Origin: Tetrastigma voinierianum
Taxonomy: Eukaryota > Streptophyta > Magnoliopsida > Vitales > Vitaceae
Direction of reading: 5' to 3'
Assembly (NCBI GenBank): GCA_016808115.1
Contig: JAEQBH010001502.1
Span: 124,001 to 188,000 of the forward strand
Length of the DNA stretch: 64,000 bases
Shown here: piece after piece, positions 33,850-46,927 of the stretch
Layout of the letters: every line of letters starts with the position of its first letter
How positions within the stretch are numbered: position 1 is the stretch's first letter
The notes under the pieces: generated by a model
The model's input: the letters and a program-made list of their open reading frames with translations, nothing else
What the model was told of the DNA's origin: nothing
Database searches by the model: none
Made by a program: the position numbers and the translations under genes

Positions 33850-33990
33850 TATAAATATTTAAATTTCGGGATATTTTCCAAATATCGTCCATTAATATCT
33901 TAATAAGACGAGGCCCCTCGCAAAGGTTCAAATAAGAAAACGGCGTCGTTTGCAATTTGAAGTTTGAAGCTTGACCACTACATCCTCTCT
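33850..33990 (+). promoter_or_regulatory. Orphan promoter fragment of the RLCK-VII gene
   Basis: Matches the region upstream of gene R1 (12939-13075): tataaatatttaaatttcgg, tccaaatatcg-ccattaat, aggcccctc, and aaacggcgtcgttt. The similarity stops after gaagtttgaagc-type sequence and no kinase exon follows. It carries a single tataaatat where R1 has the 179-bp MITE. Confidence 0.7.
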
Positions 33991-34290
33991 AGAGTTTTGT
34001 ACGGAAATGATTTTTTTGAGAAAAAAAAAGATAAAATTAGTTTGCGTAGGAAACTATTGACGGTGGTTAAAGCTAATGCCGCAACCTCGAATCTTATTTG
34101 CATCGGAAAAGAAGCCTATCAACCAGGTTTTTTGAAGAACCAAATGTCGCGACGCACTGAGGATATCATTTGCCGGGCCGTCCGCGACACTACAAGGAAG
34201 TGAGTTTTTATTGGGGCCCCAACCAATCAAAAGTAAGATCAAGTGCAACCATATGATATAGATGAGAAGAAAATGGGTTGCAACTAGGCG
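33991..34290. other. Unassigned spacer before the minisatellite
   Basis: A 79-codon frame crosses it without a recognisable domain. The words tgtcgcgacgcac and gtccgcgacactacaagg (34180-34197) resemble CACTA-type terminal wording, but no mirrored end was found. Confidence 0.3.
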
Positions 34291-35050
34291 TGGCTATAGG
34301 GGGCATAACTAAAAGTTATAGTTACAATTTTAGTCTTGGCCCCTACTAAAAGGTGGTTTAGCCTATGGATGGAGGCATTTTCTGGCCTCAACTAAAAGAG
34401 ATGACTATGGATGGGGTTATTTACTAGTCTAACTAAAAAGGATGTTCTGTTATAAATGGGGCTATTCTAACCGCAACTAAAAGGGTGACTATGGATGGGG
34501 ACATTTATGGTCGCAACTAAAAAATGGTTTATCAACGGTGGATATGGATGGGGGCATTTTTTGGCCGCAACTAAAAGGATAGCTTTGGATGGGGTTATTT
34601 TCTAGCCGCAACTAAAAAGGTGGCTATGGATGGGGGCATTTTTTGGCCGCAACTAAAAGGGTGGCTTTGGATGGGGTTATTTTCTAGCCGCAACTAAAAA
34701 GGTGGCTATGGATGGGGGCATTTTTTGGCCGCAACTAAAAAGGTGGCTATGGATGGGGTTATTTTCTAGCCGCAACTAAAAGAGTGGCTATGGATGGGGT
34801 TATTTTCAAGCCGCAACTAAAAGAGTGGCTATGGATGGGGATATTTTTTGGCTACAACTAAAAGATGAGCAAAACTAAAATGGTGGCTATGGATGGGACA
34901 ATTTTTTGGACGCAACTAAAAGGATGGCTATAGATGGGGTTATTTTGTGGCTACAACTAAAATGATGACTATGGATGAGAACTTTTTTGGCCGCAACTAA
35001 AAGAGTTATCTACGGATGACATCGTTTCCTTGGCCGCAACTATAAGAGGA
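34291..35050. repeat. 41-bp minisatellite, about 17 units
   Basis: The unit reads ggatgggg, then a variable 6-8 nt, then a gccgcaactaaaa core and gtggctat. Two unit types alternate in the centre (34545-34780): one with gcattttttggcc and one with ttattttctagcc, giving an 82-bp higher-order repeat. Outer units are more diverged, and one near 34,860 carries a small insertion. It has no long open frame. Centre-homogeneous, edge-diverged structure indicates unequal exchange. Confidence 0.92.
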
Positions 35051-35264
35051 TATTTGACTGATGAAAAAACATATTGATTTATCGAGAACGCTGTTTTATT
35101 TTAAAATTAATTTAAGCTGAGATAGCATTGAAAACAAAGTATTCAACCAAAAATATCTTTATTTTTTACAAATATCCGAAAAACTACATCAACAAAAATG
35201 AATAGCATTTAAAACAAAGTATTCAAGCTCTTGGCAGTGTAATATTGTTTTTAGTTCAAGAGCT

Positions 35265-35405
35265 ACAACTTAAGCTTCTGAGACTGGTCGTATGATGTTG
35301 CATTCAAATAAACCAAATAGTGCCAACAAGAAGAGGACTGAACGCATCCACGACACCGAATGTTGCGCAGTGAAACCAAAATCGCCCATCTTTCTTCTGA
35401 ATCTA
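35265..35405 (-). CDS. Exon-like small membrane peptide end, unidentified
   Basis: On the minus strand an acceptor-like attcag is followed by RKMGDFGFTAQHSV, a hydrophobic run MRSVLFLLALFGLFE and the end CNIIRPVSEA with a stop at about 35270. The wording looks like a real final exon (hydrophobic helix, clean stop) and not composition, but I do not recognise the family. No partner exon was found upstream with certainty. Confidence 0.35.
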
Positions 35406-35920
35406 CATAATGTCAAACCAAAAACTGATTTAGAGTAAATAAAAGTGCAACATTCTCCTAATAACAACATCATAATATTCGGATAAGGACACAAAGAAAA
35501 ATCAACTTCCAGTTATCTCAGATACAGTACCAACCAAAGCTCTAAAATCTAAATAGATGATAGTCAAATTCCAGAAAATACATGGGGGAAAGCATAACAA
35601 TAACAATAACAATAAATAAAATATTTTTGAGAATGAGTATTTATGCAATCTAAAACACTTGTAATTCATGCAAGACCAGCTTTATGCAAAGAGACAACCA
35701 ACCTCTCGCATAAAAAAGAAGCCAATGATGGAGGTTATGAACAAGTCCCCAAAGAATGGCATTTATGAAGGTTCTCTTGGTAGCTTCACAATCTATGCAA
35801 ATTAAGAGCCGTAAGCACATCTGATTCGCATTTTACTTATTTTATTCACTTCTCTACTTATGAATCAATTAAAATAGAGATTCATGCTATAGTCATTGAT
35901 GTCATGTAGAGGTGCCGGTC

Positions 35921-36025
35921 TTAAGGCGGAGGAAGCTCTTTTTCCAATCTCTTATCCAAAAGTTTCTTACCATCGTGAGGTACGATATATTGATCAATGG
36001 GCTCATTTGAAGAAGTCTTTTGGAT
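35921..36025 (-). CDS. Unidentified exon-like open run
   Basis: A minus-strand run reads SSNEPIDQYIVPHDGKK, then LLDKRLEKELPPP and a stop. It is short and lies in AT-rich sequence, but the amino-acid content looks protein-like. I cannot assign a family, and it may be chance. Confidence 0.25.
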   Translation of the reverse strand: MQKTSSNEPIDQYIVPHDGKKLLDKRLEKELPPP

Positions 36026-37160
36026 GAGGCAAGTTACATGAGGCACTACAAGTTACTTGGTAATGATGTTTACTATTTATGAGAATAATCAATTCTTCCA
36101 GATTGCGTATTTGTTAAAATTCTGTTATGCATATTTAGCAATTTCAAAAGCGCTAAAATTTTGTGGTGCATCTTGTGGTCTTCCCATAGAAGACAGCTAT
36201 AAGACAGTTTTCTTATAGTGCCACTCCCTCCAATCACATCATCATAGCCAATTCCAAATCATCCAACTTAGGTCATCAAGGCACCAAGTTTGAATATGCA
36301 CCTAAAAAGTAATGGACAACCACAAGGTTAATCTCATCAATCTTGTTTTTCACCATGCCATTAAGGCTCATCCTATTGACATGGTTATCCTACAGTAAGC
36401 ACCACTAGGTTTATTTACACCATACACTGCCAAAAGACACCAATTGTCATATGATAGAAAGATTGTACTAAGTTTCTTAAATGCTAATTCCTCAAGTGAT
36501 AACCCAACTACTTCTCTTAAATCCCATTGTTTAAGTTCATGAATTAAAAGTAAGGGGAATAATATTGAATTGTTCTGTATGTGCAAATAGGATGAGAATG
36601 GTGATCAACTATTATTTTCACTGTGCATGCTGGCACAAGTATTGCTGGGCCTCTACCATTGCACAGAGGTTATCTAGCAAGGGTAAGTTTTTGTAGTTGA
36701 TGTGGAGAGAAAACCGGAAAAGAAACCCCATTGTGCTGCCTTACCTGGAGTTTATGGAAGGAAAGCAACAGAAGAACTTATGGAGGAGTGAAGCTGCCTA
36801 AATGGATGCTTACTGGAAGCTTGTTACAATGTGAATCATGAAATTGCATGGATACGACATTTTTCCTAGATTTCATTGATAATGATGGAACCGAACCGGG
36901 GACCTTTTACAGCCTCACTTGTTCTCGCTTCCTTGTTTGTTGTTGCTACGTTTGGGGCTTAATCACATATAGGTTGTGCATGAACTTGAGTTGCTCAACT
37001 TAGCATTTAATTCTATGCTGCATTTTAACTATGAAAAGAAGCAAGTCATTCATTATCTCATATTTTAACTACTATAATAAGTCAAAATTTTAAGGTTTCA
37101 TCAAAATCAGTACTTGTCTACTGTAATAACAGTAACTTTTATCATCAGTAAGTTTCCAAT
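36026..37160. other. AT-rich, no gene recognised
   Basis: Short frames on the minus strand (for example 36368-36586) show no family signature. The region could include introns of a decayed gene that also held the GST exon, but no GST exon is found here. Confidence 0.4.
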
Positions 37161-37321
37161 GCCATCAGAATGATGGAATTGGAGACAAAATCATATAATT
37201 TTTTTCAAAAGATAATCCATTACCAAGGCATCCAAATAAGCAACAGATTAGAGAAAATACAAAAAAAAAACAAAAGACAAGTAGACAAGTACTGAGCCAA
37301 TCCTTTACCTCTAGTTGCATA

Positions 37322-37513
37322 ATTTCACAAACCAAGCTGAGATCTGCTATGGATGGTTGAGAGCTTCCTAACAAGAACTTCCCATTCCCCTTCAACCAAA
37401 TCCACCGAATTTTCGATGTAGATGATAACAAGAGTTTCTCGCCCAACCGCCACAGGGATTCTGCTAATGCCAAGTGCAGTCCCGCACAGATTCAGAAGAA
37501 TGGGCTGAAAAAA
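37322..37513 (-). pseudogene. Theta-class glutathione S-transferase, single exon
   Basis: The minus-strand exon lies between an acceptor (tttttttcag) and a donor (gaggtaaag). It reads TALG near its start and, in another frame, EKLLLSSTSKI, WLKGNGKFLLGSSQPSIADL and SLVCEIMQLEV, which is the C-terminal helical domain of plant theta GSTs (peroxide and xenobiotic conjugation, cytosol or peroxisome). At least one frame change separates the first part from the rest. The thioredoxin-fold exons (glutathione site) and the last exon were looked for on both sides and not found, so it is an orphan exon. Confidence 0.8.
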
Positions 37514-40500
37514 AGAAGCATCAACTAATTGCCATACTCTCATACAAATTAAATGGAAGAGGGCAACATAAGAGCACCAAAAAACATATATGTGTAATTT
37601 TTATCAAAACAACTGAAGATGTCCTTCCTAAACTTTAAGAACTCCACAATGTAAGAGAAGAAACTGACTCCAACATACTACAAGAAGTTGAGATAAATAT
37701 GCAGGTATCCAAATCGAGGTACATCTCACGTAAGATTAATCGTCACAGAGTTACTCATTACGTAATATGAAGTTCGTAATTGATCACTAATACGACAACT
37801 TAACTATTATCTTACTGCATGTCAACACAACATAGTTTAGTTTCACTATTTTCTCAACTTCGTCGGTTCGAAGATATTGCAAGCTTAAAAATCCTAACAA
37901 CCCGGGCAGATACCATACCTAAAGCATGGAACAAGCTCTACTTACGCATACCAAGAGCAAGGACTGAAATTCTCTAAGAAGACCATATCTCTATGTTCTA
38001 GTGCATGAAAACAGAGTATCGGGAGCCGGGAATTCAATATACCAAATTTCCAAACATTCCATCCAAAATTTGAGAAAACTTAAAATAACTATGATAAAAA
38101 CATGGAGAAGAAATGAAGAAATATTAATCGGGCCATACAACACAAGAGATATTCATCCTCAAGTGAAAATCTCAACCAACCTCTAGAATTCCACCGATCT
38201 ACAACACAGAGCTCTGATCTTTCCATCTTCTCATCGAAATGTCAAATACTGTAAACAAATGGGGCCTTATCTAGCAAGAACGCGGTAATGTTCGTTTCGA
38301 CCAGGCGGAGAACATCCAAAGGCAAAGCAGAGCTTTTTTCTCCAAGCATTTGAGCTAGGGTTTGCGGACCTGGATCCAGATTGAACCGCGGGTACAATCT
38401 CCTTGGAAATCACGGTGTAAAGATCCATTTCAGTCCGCAATTTCACTTTCGAAGAACCACGATTTATATATGAAAAAGCCTGAGGTAACTTATCGAATCC
38501 GTAGAAAGCTCAATTTTAATTTCCGCATCAATGAACGGATCGAAGCGAATCGACGGACATGAAAACTCTTACTTGATCGAATTAATGCAAGGATCCAAAT
38601 CACCAGCCAAGTTAATCTGCGAGATGGCGGTCGCGGATCGGTATATGGGACTAGGAGGTACAGGGTAGGGTGATAGAGGATGGTATAATTATAAGGAAAT
38701 TTAGAAATTATCTTTTAATTTTCTCTCATTTCCCCTCTTTGCGAGAAGATGAAACTAAACCTGCAGCTGGAGATTGGGAAAGAGAAATTAGAAAGAAAAA
38801 AATTGTGAATCAATGTATAGAAGAATAATGGATTGAGTTTGCAGCGATGGAAGAAAATTAGTCCTTGGCGTGAGGGTTTGCGGAGAGCGTGAACAAGCTG
38901 CGTATAATTGTCGAACGGTGAAGTCCACATGGCTTGATGAGGTATTTGGTAGCGGTACTAAAGGCATGCATTCATAAGGTTGTAAATAGTGGCGGTCCAT
39001 TATTGGTTACAAGTACATGTGTTCCCTACGATTCGATGTCGTTCTGCACCCATAAGATTTGAATGAACCTGCACCTGCGACACAAATAGATCTGCGCTAT
39101 ATGCCATACGTAGTTTGTGGATTTTGACCCCAACTAAAATTGTGTCTCCATACTCATTTTCCTGCCAGTAACGCGGCGGCATTTGATGGCTTCCGGTTTA
39201 TTTGCTTCTAGAGTTTGGTTTGTTCGAGGTTTTGTTCTTGGAATCGGTGAATCTAGACATTCTATTATTACCCATTATTTTAGGTCTATTTGTGAAGGGT
39301 ATTACTATCGGCTTTACCTATTGTTTTGGCATATATCACGAATTTCCACAATTCTCTATTGGTAAATTAGGCTCCTTCCATGGGAAGAAGGCCCACATTG
39401 CGGATACAATTTTGAGCGTGAAAGCGAGTTGATGAGCGAATGGAGAAGTTTTACGCTAAAAGTCATGCTTGCCCAACGTGCGCGGGCGGTTACGCTTCTT
39501 CTGCATCGTCAAGCTGAGTGCACGTGCTTATAGCGAAGCTAAACACTTGAAGTGACACGTTAACACGAGCAGAGATGTCATTAAATTCCTTCTTAAGAGA
39601 TTCTCATGTTTTTTCAATTTATTTATATTTTAAATGTTCACCGACATCATTAAGTTCTATAGATGCAGCATTGTTTTGGAGGAGTTGACAAATATAACAG
39701 CCTAATTGATTCCAAATGTATTATCTTGATGGTGATTCGGTTGCCTCTAGAGCTTGTCCAAAATGTTAGTCCTATTATGCGAATGTTAAATGCAGATTCA
39801 TTTTGATGCACGTATAATATCAAGCGTGGCTCTATGAAAATCATTTGTATGTCGATTCTAGTTGGTTCAAACTAATTTTCATATATGTGGTTGGTTATGC
39901 ATTTATGTCCTTACGAGAGGTTGATGTGCTCCTCACAAACACTATAGCTGCCCCTTCACAATGTGGGGAGTTTTGCATTAGACATATTATTTACAAAATT
40001 AGGCGTAATCTTGATAATCACCTTTTACATAATTGGAGTTACTTTAAAACAAGAAAAGTTATGAGTCCACAAAGGTGCTAATTCATATCTTTGAAACCTT
40101 ATTGCTATTATTTTCATAAATGAAATCCTGTTATTGCTTTCTCTGAATGATTTAGTTCTTCAACTATCTGATTTGGGAATTAGAAGTTTTTATTCATAGA
40201 GAAGTTCCATTTTAGTAACATTTAGATTTTTTTTTTTCATATAAGATGCTCCCTTATCATTCATTCTTTGAATTAAGAATAAATGATTAAAGTAAAAGTA
40301 AATTCATAAAATGTCTATTTTTCTGGTTCTATCACCATAGTGTTAAGTTTCAGCAGCGTTTATCTTTTTTACTAGTCAGTTGATTTTAAATCATGCCTTC
40401 TTTAAGATTCCTTTTTCGTGTGTTACAAATCTTCTAATTCTTCCCAAATTCAAACCATATCTTCTTTTGTTCAAACAAAATCTAAAGTATATGATTGTCT

Positions 40501-41150
40501 GGGCATTCATTAGCCACTCCCACTGTGATTATGTGTTATTTGTTAATTGAGCTCACGACAAGATAGAATTTGTCTGTCCATAAGCTGGGAGTTTTTGATC
40601 CAGTTAGTTCCTTATGATCCGACGATGCTGGGGCCCTAGCTTTTTTTGTTGGTTTTGTATTTCTTTGAAAATGTTTTACCATTACCCCTTCTTCGAACAC
40701 ATATGAGTGCATATAAATCATGATATCTTCTGCTGGTCCTATTTTGCCTACTAGATGTTACAAAGTTTAAGCTGGTTTATTTTGGTTTGATGGGAAAGCT
40801 CTTTATTTGCTTCTGGTCTTTTCTATCCTTTTTATTCAGGAAATTAAATACTTGTTTATTGTTCTAGTGTGCGGTAAACCTTCCTATTATCGCTTTTGAG
40901 CCATGACTTAACTTCAAAGATGCATATGGATTTACATCTAATGCCGCTATTTCATGACTTGATTCATATATATTCTTCTCTTTCATCCTTTTTTCCTTCC
41001 CTTTCTTTCTTTATCTTGTGGAGTTATCTTGTTTCCCTATCATAAATTGTTCATTTCCTTTAAGGATTATCTCATGAAGAACCCAATTGCTAACTTTTGG
41101 CTATTGAACCTTTGGATCCTATAAATAGGGACTGCCAAATTTGTAGAATG
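37514..41150. other. Gene-poor stretch with unassigned open runs
   Basis: Several 60-78 codon frames (38362-38562 plus; 38715-39000 minus; 39183-39432 plus; 39845-40081 plus) show no domain I know. From 40,100 to 41,150 the plus strand is pyrimidine-rich, like a plant intron, and it leads into the Tudor-SN exon. The 38,200-38,640 part is less AT-rich and could be an old 5' gene region on the minus strand. Confidence 0.4.
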
Positions 41151-41297
41151 GAGTGCTAACATGATGGAGGAAGATGCCAAACGACGCTTGAAATCAGCTG
41201 AAACTTAAAGCAAAGAAAGAGAGACTAAGGATTTGACAAACTATGTGCCCCCAAATACAGTTCAAAGGCAATCCATGACTGTAAATTCCATGCAAAA
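41151..41297 (+). pseudogene. Tudor-SN (TSN) exon fragment
   Basis: The exon reads EWSANMMEEDAKRRLKSAE, then after a stop KERETKDLTNYVPP, and after a frame change KAIHDCKFHAK, with a good gtaagt donor and a pyrimidine-rich intron before it. This is the linker between two staphylococcal-nuclease-like repeats of plant Tudor-SN, an RNA-binding protein of stress granules. An in-frame stop and a frame change break it. No other TSN exon was recognised nearby, so it appears to be a captured or relic exon. Confidence 0.75.
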
Positions 41298-44200
41298 GTA
41301 AGTGCTTTTCTATGAAACTATTTAACGAGGTTCTCTGTTAATTAAATATTTCTGCCATCATAGTCTTCTATATTTGCCTGTCTCCGTGTTTTGAGGTTGT
41401 GAGTGGAGACGATCATCGTTGTCGTATGATGTCGCCTCATATGGCGTACCATCGCGTAATCAAGCAGTCACTTCAAGTATCGTATGTCCTAGGATGGGTA
41501 TTACCTTCACAAATAGCCCAAAATAATAATAATAATAGAATGTCTAGATCTTACCTCGGATTCCAAGAACAAAAACCCGAACAACCAAACTCCGAAGCAA
41601 ATAACCGGGAATAAATGCCGCCGCTATGGATTCGCTGCAAATGATATCCTCAAAAACTTCGGGCGTGATTTGGTTCCGCAAAACCCGTGTTCAATTACGC
41701 TGCTCGAAAGGTTCATTGCTTCCTAGTTTCCTCAATAGTTTTTACGAAACTAATTTTATTCCTCTTTCCAAAACTGGTCCCGGCAAACCTCCTCCATTCC
41801 AAGTCCCACCAGATCAAGATCTTTCCCAGGCAACCCACACGGTTGAAACGCCAACTGCACCCCTTCAAACCCTCTGTGGTTTTAATGACTGCACGACTCT
41901 CCTCCCTCCGAAACGTGTAATGTCTCACTTCTTCTTCATCTTATTCGGCACAATTTCCGTACTCCTGTAAAACGATCGCCGCCGACCAAGATGGGCTGGG
42001 TCCTATGAACCCACCCGGAGGCTGTCGAAATGGCAATGGAAGCGCATGCAAGCCGGAAAAGGCCAAACAACTACCATGGCTCCTGGGCCAGAATGGCGAG
42101 CGATATACGAGACAGTAAAGAGGCTTTGAACCCAGTTCGGCAGCGGTTTCCGAGTCGGGAGAGGCCCCGAGGCTGCGGAGAGAGCCCCACGCTTGTTATC
42201 GGTGAGTTCCGATGAGCAATTGAAGGCATTAGGCCGACCGCTTCGCAGACCGATGGTCTGGATTTAGGTCCGACAAGGACGGACCCCAATTGTTCGATAA
42301 GGTAGATTGGAAGCCAGAGATTTTTTCCTCAGCGATCAGTCCGTGGAACAGTTGATTCAAGAATTCATGGACGAGGAAGGGAATTCATAAAGGGGAAAAT
42401 TTGGGAATGGTGCTCACTGATATCGTATGAAGGAGGAGAATTGGGTCTACTCCCAATTCTTTCCAATGTTGATTTTAATGGCGCCTAAAGGCCTCGTTGC
42501 TCGTAGATTGGAATACTGGGACTTCCGATTGTTATGATTGATCATATGAGTTTGCGTAGGTGGGAGCTGTGGAATTGCACAGGGGAAATGAGGAATGGTA
42601 CAGCTTAACGCTTTAGTGAAAACCCTCAACCATGATGGACTTCAGTATCATAGAATGGCTTGTATGACACCCCTTCATTGATTTTATTTTATTTCCTGAG
42701 AGCAACTATCAGGCTTATTCGCTTACTTCTCCTATGATTTATGGATATTTTCATGTTTCAATTGTATGCCGTCAAGTTAATTTTCTTGTGATCTCCTCCA
42801 TCCAAATTTGGTCAAATTAATTGGTTATTCATTGAGGATGATCAAAGGCTTCTTGTTTATGAGCTTATGCCTCGGAAGCTCGAGAATCACCTTTTCGTAA
42901 GTATGTAACTCAACTTATTTCTTTTCCCCACACCTGGGCCGTGGATGCGAAAATAATTGTTTAATCTCATATCTCGTATTAAAATATCAATATGGCAATA
43001 TTATTGCTGCATAATTTCATTTCCTATATTAGTTTTGGTGGAAGAGGCGCATTCTGTGAGGTTTAATACTTTAATGTATTGAAGAAATTCTAACTTAATG
43101 CAAGCCATCTAAAGAGCAATGTTAGTTATGTTTTGGTCTCATTAGTCCCTGATATGTCATAGTTTTTCTTTTCCTCGCATGATCACCATCCTTGTATTTT
43201 AATGCTTGTAGTTTCTATCTGACCATTTGATCCATGTGATAAAGAACAAAAATGTCAGGCTTTGGGCTAGGGTTCTTTTGGGTGATGATGATGATTTTGT
43301 TATTGCAATGCTGTAATTAGTCATTTTCAGAAATGGGCCCGGAGGGTGGTGGATGTCCTTACTTATTCTAACATGTTCTCAGAGCACGCATGCTTGCTTT
43401 TGATATCTGGGATAAGAAAACAATATAGTTGGGATTTAGAATTTTCAAATACTAAGAGTGGAATTTGCTGTATGTATAAAGACTGATGTGCTCAAGTCAA
43501 TATTATATCGCTTATATCATGCATTATATGTAATTAATCATGTGTTTGAATTCTCAAGCCATGTTGAAACCTCGAAGTGGGGTCTTTGTATAGTTTCAAC
43601 AATCCAATCATACACTTATCCATTGAGCTAATGCGCTTGCAAGAATCTACCGCTTTGTCGTTAGTTTACTTGAGTCGATAATTGATAGTTTTGGTCATGA
43701 AGGTCTATTTCATGATTGTTACAATGCCTTAAGACACTGATCGTTCTTTTCTTTTCTTTTTAATATAAAATAAGTGTGTGATTCATGCTGCCTAATTTGA
43801 TTCAATATGCTTGAGACTGAAATTTTTTTCTGTGCTCTTGATTTGATTGCTAATTTCAACCTCTTCAACATTCTAATATTTATAGTTGGAATGTTACAAA
43901 TGTAAACTTCATATTTGTGGAACTGTGAATGAGATACACTCTTTGAATGACTAGATTAAGGCTTTATTTCTTGTCTTTATCATCTTCTATAATTTTTTAC
44001 AAGCCATAATTGCTTAGAGCCATTTTGTAATGTTATCTGTTAAATGAATAATGAGAATGTCATCTCGATGTTGCATTGTTTAAAGGCATCACATTTGTAT
44101 GAGTTTCATATTTCAAAGTTCCATGTTTAATCGTTAAAATATCACTTATTTTTCTAGAAGCCTCAGTGCAATTGAGATGAAAGGAAAGTCGGCTCATATA

Positions 44201-45565
44201 TTTTCGTCTTTTACCAAACAACACCTCATGGTTGAATTACATTTTATACTAGCACTATAGCACATATTTCAGATTCTTTTTTTTTTATTTTTTTGCCTTT
44301 TCTTTAATAGTAAAAACATTAAATATTATGCATCTAAACATGCAACTAATTCGCACTAAATAATACAAGTTTTTAACACGTTTGACCAAGTTTGACTAAG
44401 TTTGACCAAGTTTGACTAACAATTAGTATGTGAACCCAAGTTGACTTTTTCAAGGATGAGAGTTAATTTGGGTTGATTACACAATTGATTCCCGTAGGGC
44501 CCCATCACACAGTTCATAGACGGGTTGAACGTCAAAATCCGACTTACTGATAAAAAGTTATGACCCTAAGAAGTTCAACAATGTGAAGATTTTATCGTTG
44601 TCCAAGTCATCCCGGTTTTTACCGAAAGCTCGAATTTAGGCTCTATATAAACCTAGTTTTGCGTACAATAGAACCTAGCCCCAAAACACCCATTTTCAAA
44701 TTTCCAAAACCCTAGAGAGGTCGTTTCGACTGCCAGCCAACCCGGGTTTTGGCCATGGAGACATTCCCACACTCCCTTTGATGCACGCGCCACCTGAAGT
44801 AGGAGCGCTCACCACCGCATCGCACCCACCTCAAATTTCACCTACAACCGCCGCCGACGCGCCCAGATCGAACTCCGGCAACGTGGCGACGGCCGCCACC
44901 TCGGGTCGCCTCTCCGATTGGCTATTTTTCTGGGCCATTCTGTGCCGACCCATACCTCCCTCCCCTCATTTTGACCCTATGAACTCTCATTCCCGTGGTC
45001 CTTTGCATTCTCACCGCTGAAAGATAATGGTTTAAAACAAATTTGGTCGACGGTTGATAGAGTTTTCCCGGCCACCACGCGAACTTTTGGGACTGGCGTA
45101 AGGGTACTACCATGTTCCCGGCCCTCGGGCTTTTCATTGATATAAAGTTGTAAATTTTGGACGTCGTTTGGTTAGTTTTCCATTTTTTGGTCATTTAGGG
45201 TAATTACCGAAAAGGTTTGGACCGAAATTGGACACCAATTGGTCGAATTAGGCAAAAATTGAATGATTAGTGAAATTTGGATGCGTATGATTTATCGAAG
45301 GTTCACTCAAAATTAGCTTCCGGTGAAAGTCCCACTTTGGGGTACCTGTCCGTAGGGCACATTGTATAATTGACCGGCCGGAGTCCAACGAGATAATGCT
45401 TCATAGTTCTGTAATTATTCTAAGACATTCGCATCCCAATGTCTTTGGTTTAGTTATCGAGTTTCATGGTGTTTTTATTATATTACAAGCACTAACGCCA
45501 GCTCGAGGACGATCCCGCAGGGGAGCAGGATCGGCACCAGAGTTGTGAGTGGTTTATATGCTTTA

Positions 45566-46927
45566 TGTGAGACTCCTAAAATCCAGATTCTAAGGAAGGA
45601 TAAAATGATAAATTCGGGTCAAAATCCGAATTTTTCGTATCTCGGATGCATTTAAACGGGATTCACACCGCTGAATCGCCTCGAGAAATCTAGCTACCAC
45701 GTCGACTTCACGACCGCAGACAAGCCAATTTCATGTTTTTCGAGGCACCTAGAGAGATGTAGGACACTTGGCACGCTTTGTGGCCCAAGAGGTGCCAATG
45801 TCAAGCCATGGGAGAGTCAAACTGAGCTCAAGTGGGGCTCACTGGGGACATGGCATCATGCCATTTGATAGAAATCTCAAGGTAGATGGATAAGGATATG
45901 GGTGTAATCCTATGGTCCAATGAGAAATGGACATGTGGCATGTAGAGACTCATTTCTGACTAACTCACCCAAATCAGTTTGGGAGGGGGAAAGAGAGAGG
46001 AGAGAGACCAACCGAAAGGAAAGAGGAGGAAGAAAGGGTTTAGAGAGAGGCTCCACCTTCTCTCTAAAATTCCCCTAAGGACGGATCATATTTCCTAAGA
46101 AGGCAAGGAGCAAGTTGCTCCCCACTAAGAAGGACTACACGCGTGGTTCTAGCTTTGGGAGTTTCGACAAACTCCCAGTGCTGGTAGGGGTTTTTCCTAC
46201 TTGCTTTACTTTTGCTTAAGGGTTATAATGGATAGGATTTGTTGAGGCCTAGATATTCATTTGCCCAAAAGCTTGGACCCAGTTAAGAAATCCCTAGAAT
46301 GGTTTGGACACCCACGGACTCGGCTTGTGTGACGTAGTGATGTGTGTTGTTGCCATGGGTGAATAACAATAACATGTTGATTGTGAAATTGTGGGTCGTT
46401 CCCAAGACGAACCGCTGGATTGCGCCTTAGCCCATGTGGGACAAGCTTATGTTATTATTATAAACTCGAATAACATGATGTGGCTGGGATTTAAAATTGT
46501 TAATATACGCATGAAGCGAGTTATATTACCATGTGTTGAATGTGCATCATTGCATTGCACTTAGGTGGGAGTAACCTAAGTAGGGAAATTCCACCACTGC
46601 TTTGCTTCACCCCGTCAGGACTATTTTTTTTTTTAGGTAATCAAGACGCTGGGGATGGAACGATCCTGACCTGGGCGAAGACAAACTGCCTTATCTTGTA
46701 TTCTTGTTTTTTTGTAAAATTCTTGGGCTAGAGACCCGCTTGTATGAATTGTAATTGAACACACAATTGTAATAAATCATTTTGTTAAAAAAATATATAA
46801 TTGTGTCAATGGATATACGAGCCCAATCGGCCGTTCTTTACGTATCGCAATTTCACGACGTGAGACATCGTGAGATTTCCGAAGGGTTGATCTGGGTAGG
46901 TCACCCGACACCCCGATTGGGGCCACA
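45566..46927 (+). mobile_element. Solo LTR, family 1, nested in the family-2 LTR
   Basis: Starts tgtgagactcct and ends ggggccaca. Both flanks are cttta (45561-45565 and 46928-46932), a perfect 5-bp TSD. Length is 1362 bp, shorter than the 1.99-kb relatives by internal loss. Joined flanks restore the host LTR around gcttta-aatgcc. Confidence 0.9.

Noticed and set aside
34187..34197. CACTA transposon terminus (cactacaagg)
   Set aside because: Only one end is seen, with no mirrored cttgtagtg and no 3-bp duplication; kept only as a hint for the minisatellite.
34291..35050. CRISPR-like array
   Set aside because: Units are contiguous and similar along their whole length, without unique spacers, in a plant nuclear sequence.
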